NCBI GenBank assembly: GCA_903906365.1
Contig: CAIVKC010000043.1
Location: 1 to 64,000 of the forward strand
DNA: 64,000 bases
Direction of reading: 5' to 3'
Source of the DNA: an uncultured Bacteroidota bacterium
GTDB lineage: Bacteria; Bacteroidota; Bacteroidia; Chitinophagales; Chitinophagaceae
The notes under the pieces were generated by a model. It did no database searches. It saw only the letters and a program-made list of their open reading frames with translations, and was not told the origin of the DNA. Numbering within the stretch: position 1 is the first letter of the stretch; every line of letters starts with the position of its first letter. Shown here piece after piece: positions 63,198 to 64,000 of this stretch. Both the position numbers and the translations under genes were made by a program.

Positions 63198-64000
63198 ATG
63201 CGGCAAGCATATGTAATCACTGCTTATAAGGACCCGGCACAGATCGAAAGGTTAATCAGGCGGTTTTCCCATCCTTGCTTTGATTTTTATATCCACCTTG
63301 ACAAGAAAAGTGATATCCGGAAATTTATATATCTGGCTGATATTGAGCGTGTATCCTTTGTTAAGAAACGGGCAAAGGTCCGTTGGGGCGCCCATAATCT
63401 TACCGTGGGTATCCTGAATTCCTTTGCAGAAATCCTTCAGACCGGGCGGCAATATGATTTCATCAGCGTCGTCAGCGGGCAGGATTACATGCTTAAACCC
63501 ACCGAACAGCTTGTTTCCTTTCTGGAAAACAACATGGGAAAGAATTTCATCTATTTTGAGGATCCGGGAGAAGCCTGGTGGAGTCATAACATAAAGAGGG
63601 TCAATCAGTACCATATGACCAACTTTGGTTTCCGGGGCAGATACCGACTGCAGTTTTTCATCAACAGCATTCTGCCAAAGCGGAAATTCCCGCTGCCCTA
63701 TAAACTTTACGGAGGGCCCTGTGCCACCCATATGACCCTGAGTACCGACTGTGCCAGGTACGTGGTGGATTTCATGGCCAAAAACAGAAAATTGCAGCGC
63801 TTTTCCTTTTTTACCTGGGGTACCGATGAATTCCTGATCGATACCATCATCATGAATTCTCCCTTTCGGGATACGGTGGTCAATGACAACCTCTATTACA
63901 TAGACTGGTCACAGGGTGGATTCAATCCGAAAATATTCACGATGGCGGATTTAGAGGCGTTGAAAAATACCGATAAACTCTATGCCCGGAAATTTGATAT
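63198..64000 (+). CDS. Core-2/I-branching-type glycosyltransferase (GT14), 5' part
   Basis: The first 267 codons of a gene that runs off the right edge. It belongs to GT14, beta-1,6-N-acetylglucosaminyltransferase-like enzymes. QAYVITAYKDPAQIERLIRRF starts the fold, then FDFYIHLDKKSD, VRWGAHNLTVGIL, FISVVSGQDYMLKP and the later GTDEFLIDTIIMNSPF, which carries conserved acidic residues of the family. Bacterial members act on capsules or other surface glycans. There is no N-terminal membrane span. It follows the nusG terminator by 155 bp and occupies the place where rplK would be expected. Confidence 0.83.
   Translation, partial: MRQAYVITAYKDPAQIERLIRRFSHPCFDFYIHLDKKSDIRKFIYLADIERVSFVKKRAKVRWGAHNLTVGILNSFAEILQTGRQYDFISVVSGQDYMLKPTEQLVSFLENNMGKNFIYFEDPGEAWWSHNIKRVNQYHMTNFGFRGRYRLQFFINSILPKRKFPLPYKLYGGPCATHMTLSTDCARYVVDFMAKNRKLQRFSFFTWGTDEFLIDTIIMNSPFRDTVVNDNLYYIDWSQGGFNPKIFTMADLEALKNTDKLYARKFD

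Overview
The window looks like a chromosomal segment of a Bacteroidota bacterium, probably of the Chitinophagaceae type. The evidence is a PorV-like/PorU-like type IX secretion pair, promoters of the Bacteroidota form (TTTG, about 19 bp, TAnnTTTG) before several RNA genes and rpsU, a very strong Shine-Dalgarno before rpsU only, and the gene order rpsU, tyrosine recombinase, hpf, four tRNAs, tuf, tRNA-Trp, secE, nusG. No rRNA, CRISPR array or intact mobile element was found.

Layout. (1) 1-3863: cytochrome c maturation genes (ccmC 5' part, ccmB) behind tdk, a conserved unknown gene, and the Kdo transferase waaA. (2) 3981-11413: a nucleotide-sugar operon with a DegT aminotransferase, UDP-glucose dehydrogenase, UDP-xylose synthase, a UDP-HexNAc dehydrogenase and rfbB/C/D; rfbA is absent. 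It is followed by a glycosyltransferase flanked by two paralogous small membrane proteins (11463-13613). (3) 13.7-24.6 kb: an AT-rich, gene-poor island. It holds a signal-peptide beta-propeller protein, an unknown pseudogene, a Fic pseudogene, an intact MacB/FtsX-type permease, a dead IS256-family element with recognisable inverted repeats, a gene with three in-frame stops, a small protein cut by the IS end, and a receiver domain lacking its phospho-acceptor Asp. (4) 24.7-25.7 kb: two tRNA-Gln genes, each with its own promoter and terminator, on either side of a TylF-like methyltransferase. (5) 25.9-34.0 kb: a cyanophycin locus (cphA divergent from a Tat-exported class V aminotransferase, an APC permease and cphB), then a Tat-exported GH125 mannosidase. 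(6) 34.0-41.9 kb: tyrS and the PorV-like/PorU-like pair. (7) 41.9-58.3 kb: hscA between two related SGNH hydrolases, then a cell-envelope modification cluster: NodU/CmcH carbamoyltransferase, SGNH hydrolase, DUF5989-type peptide, SxtJ-type protein, two polytopic membrane proteins, another SGNH protein, a methyltransferase, a polyprenyl-phosphate glycosyltransferase, and an MBOAT/AlgX-like pair, interrupted by ribE and rpsU. (8) 58.5-64.0 kb: the translation block, ending in a GT14 glycosyltransferase where ribosomal protein genes would be expected.

Most of the window serves the cell surface: sugar precursors, glycosyl transfer, then carbamoyl, acyl and methyl decoration. The most interesting parts are the carbamoylation module, which has the gene content of sxtI/J/K/L from saxitoxin clusters but sits in an envelope context, and the cyanophycin locus. 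All functional calls rest on reading the translated sequence; no database search was run.
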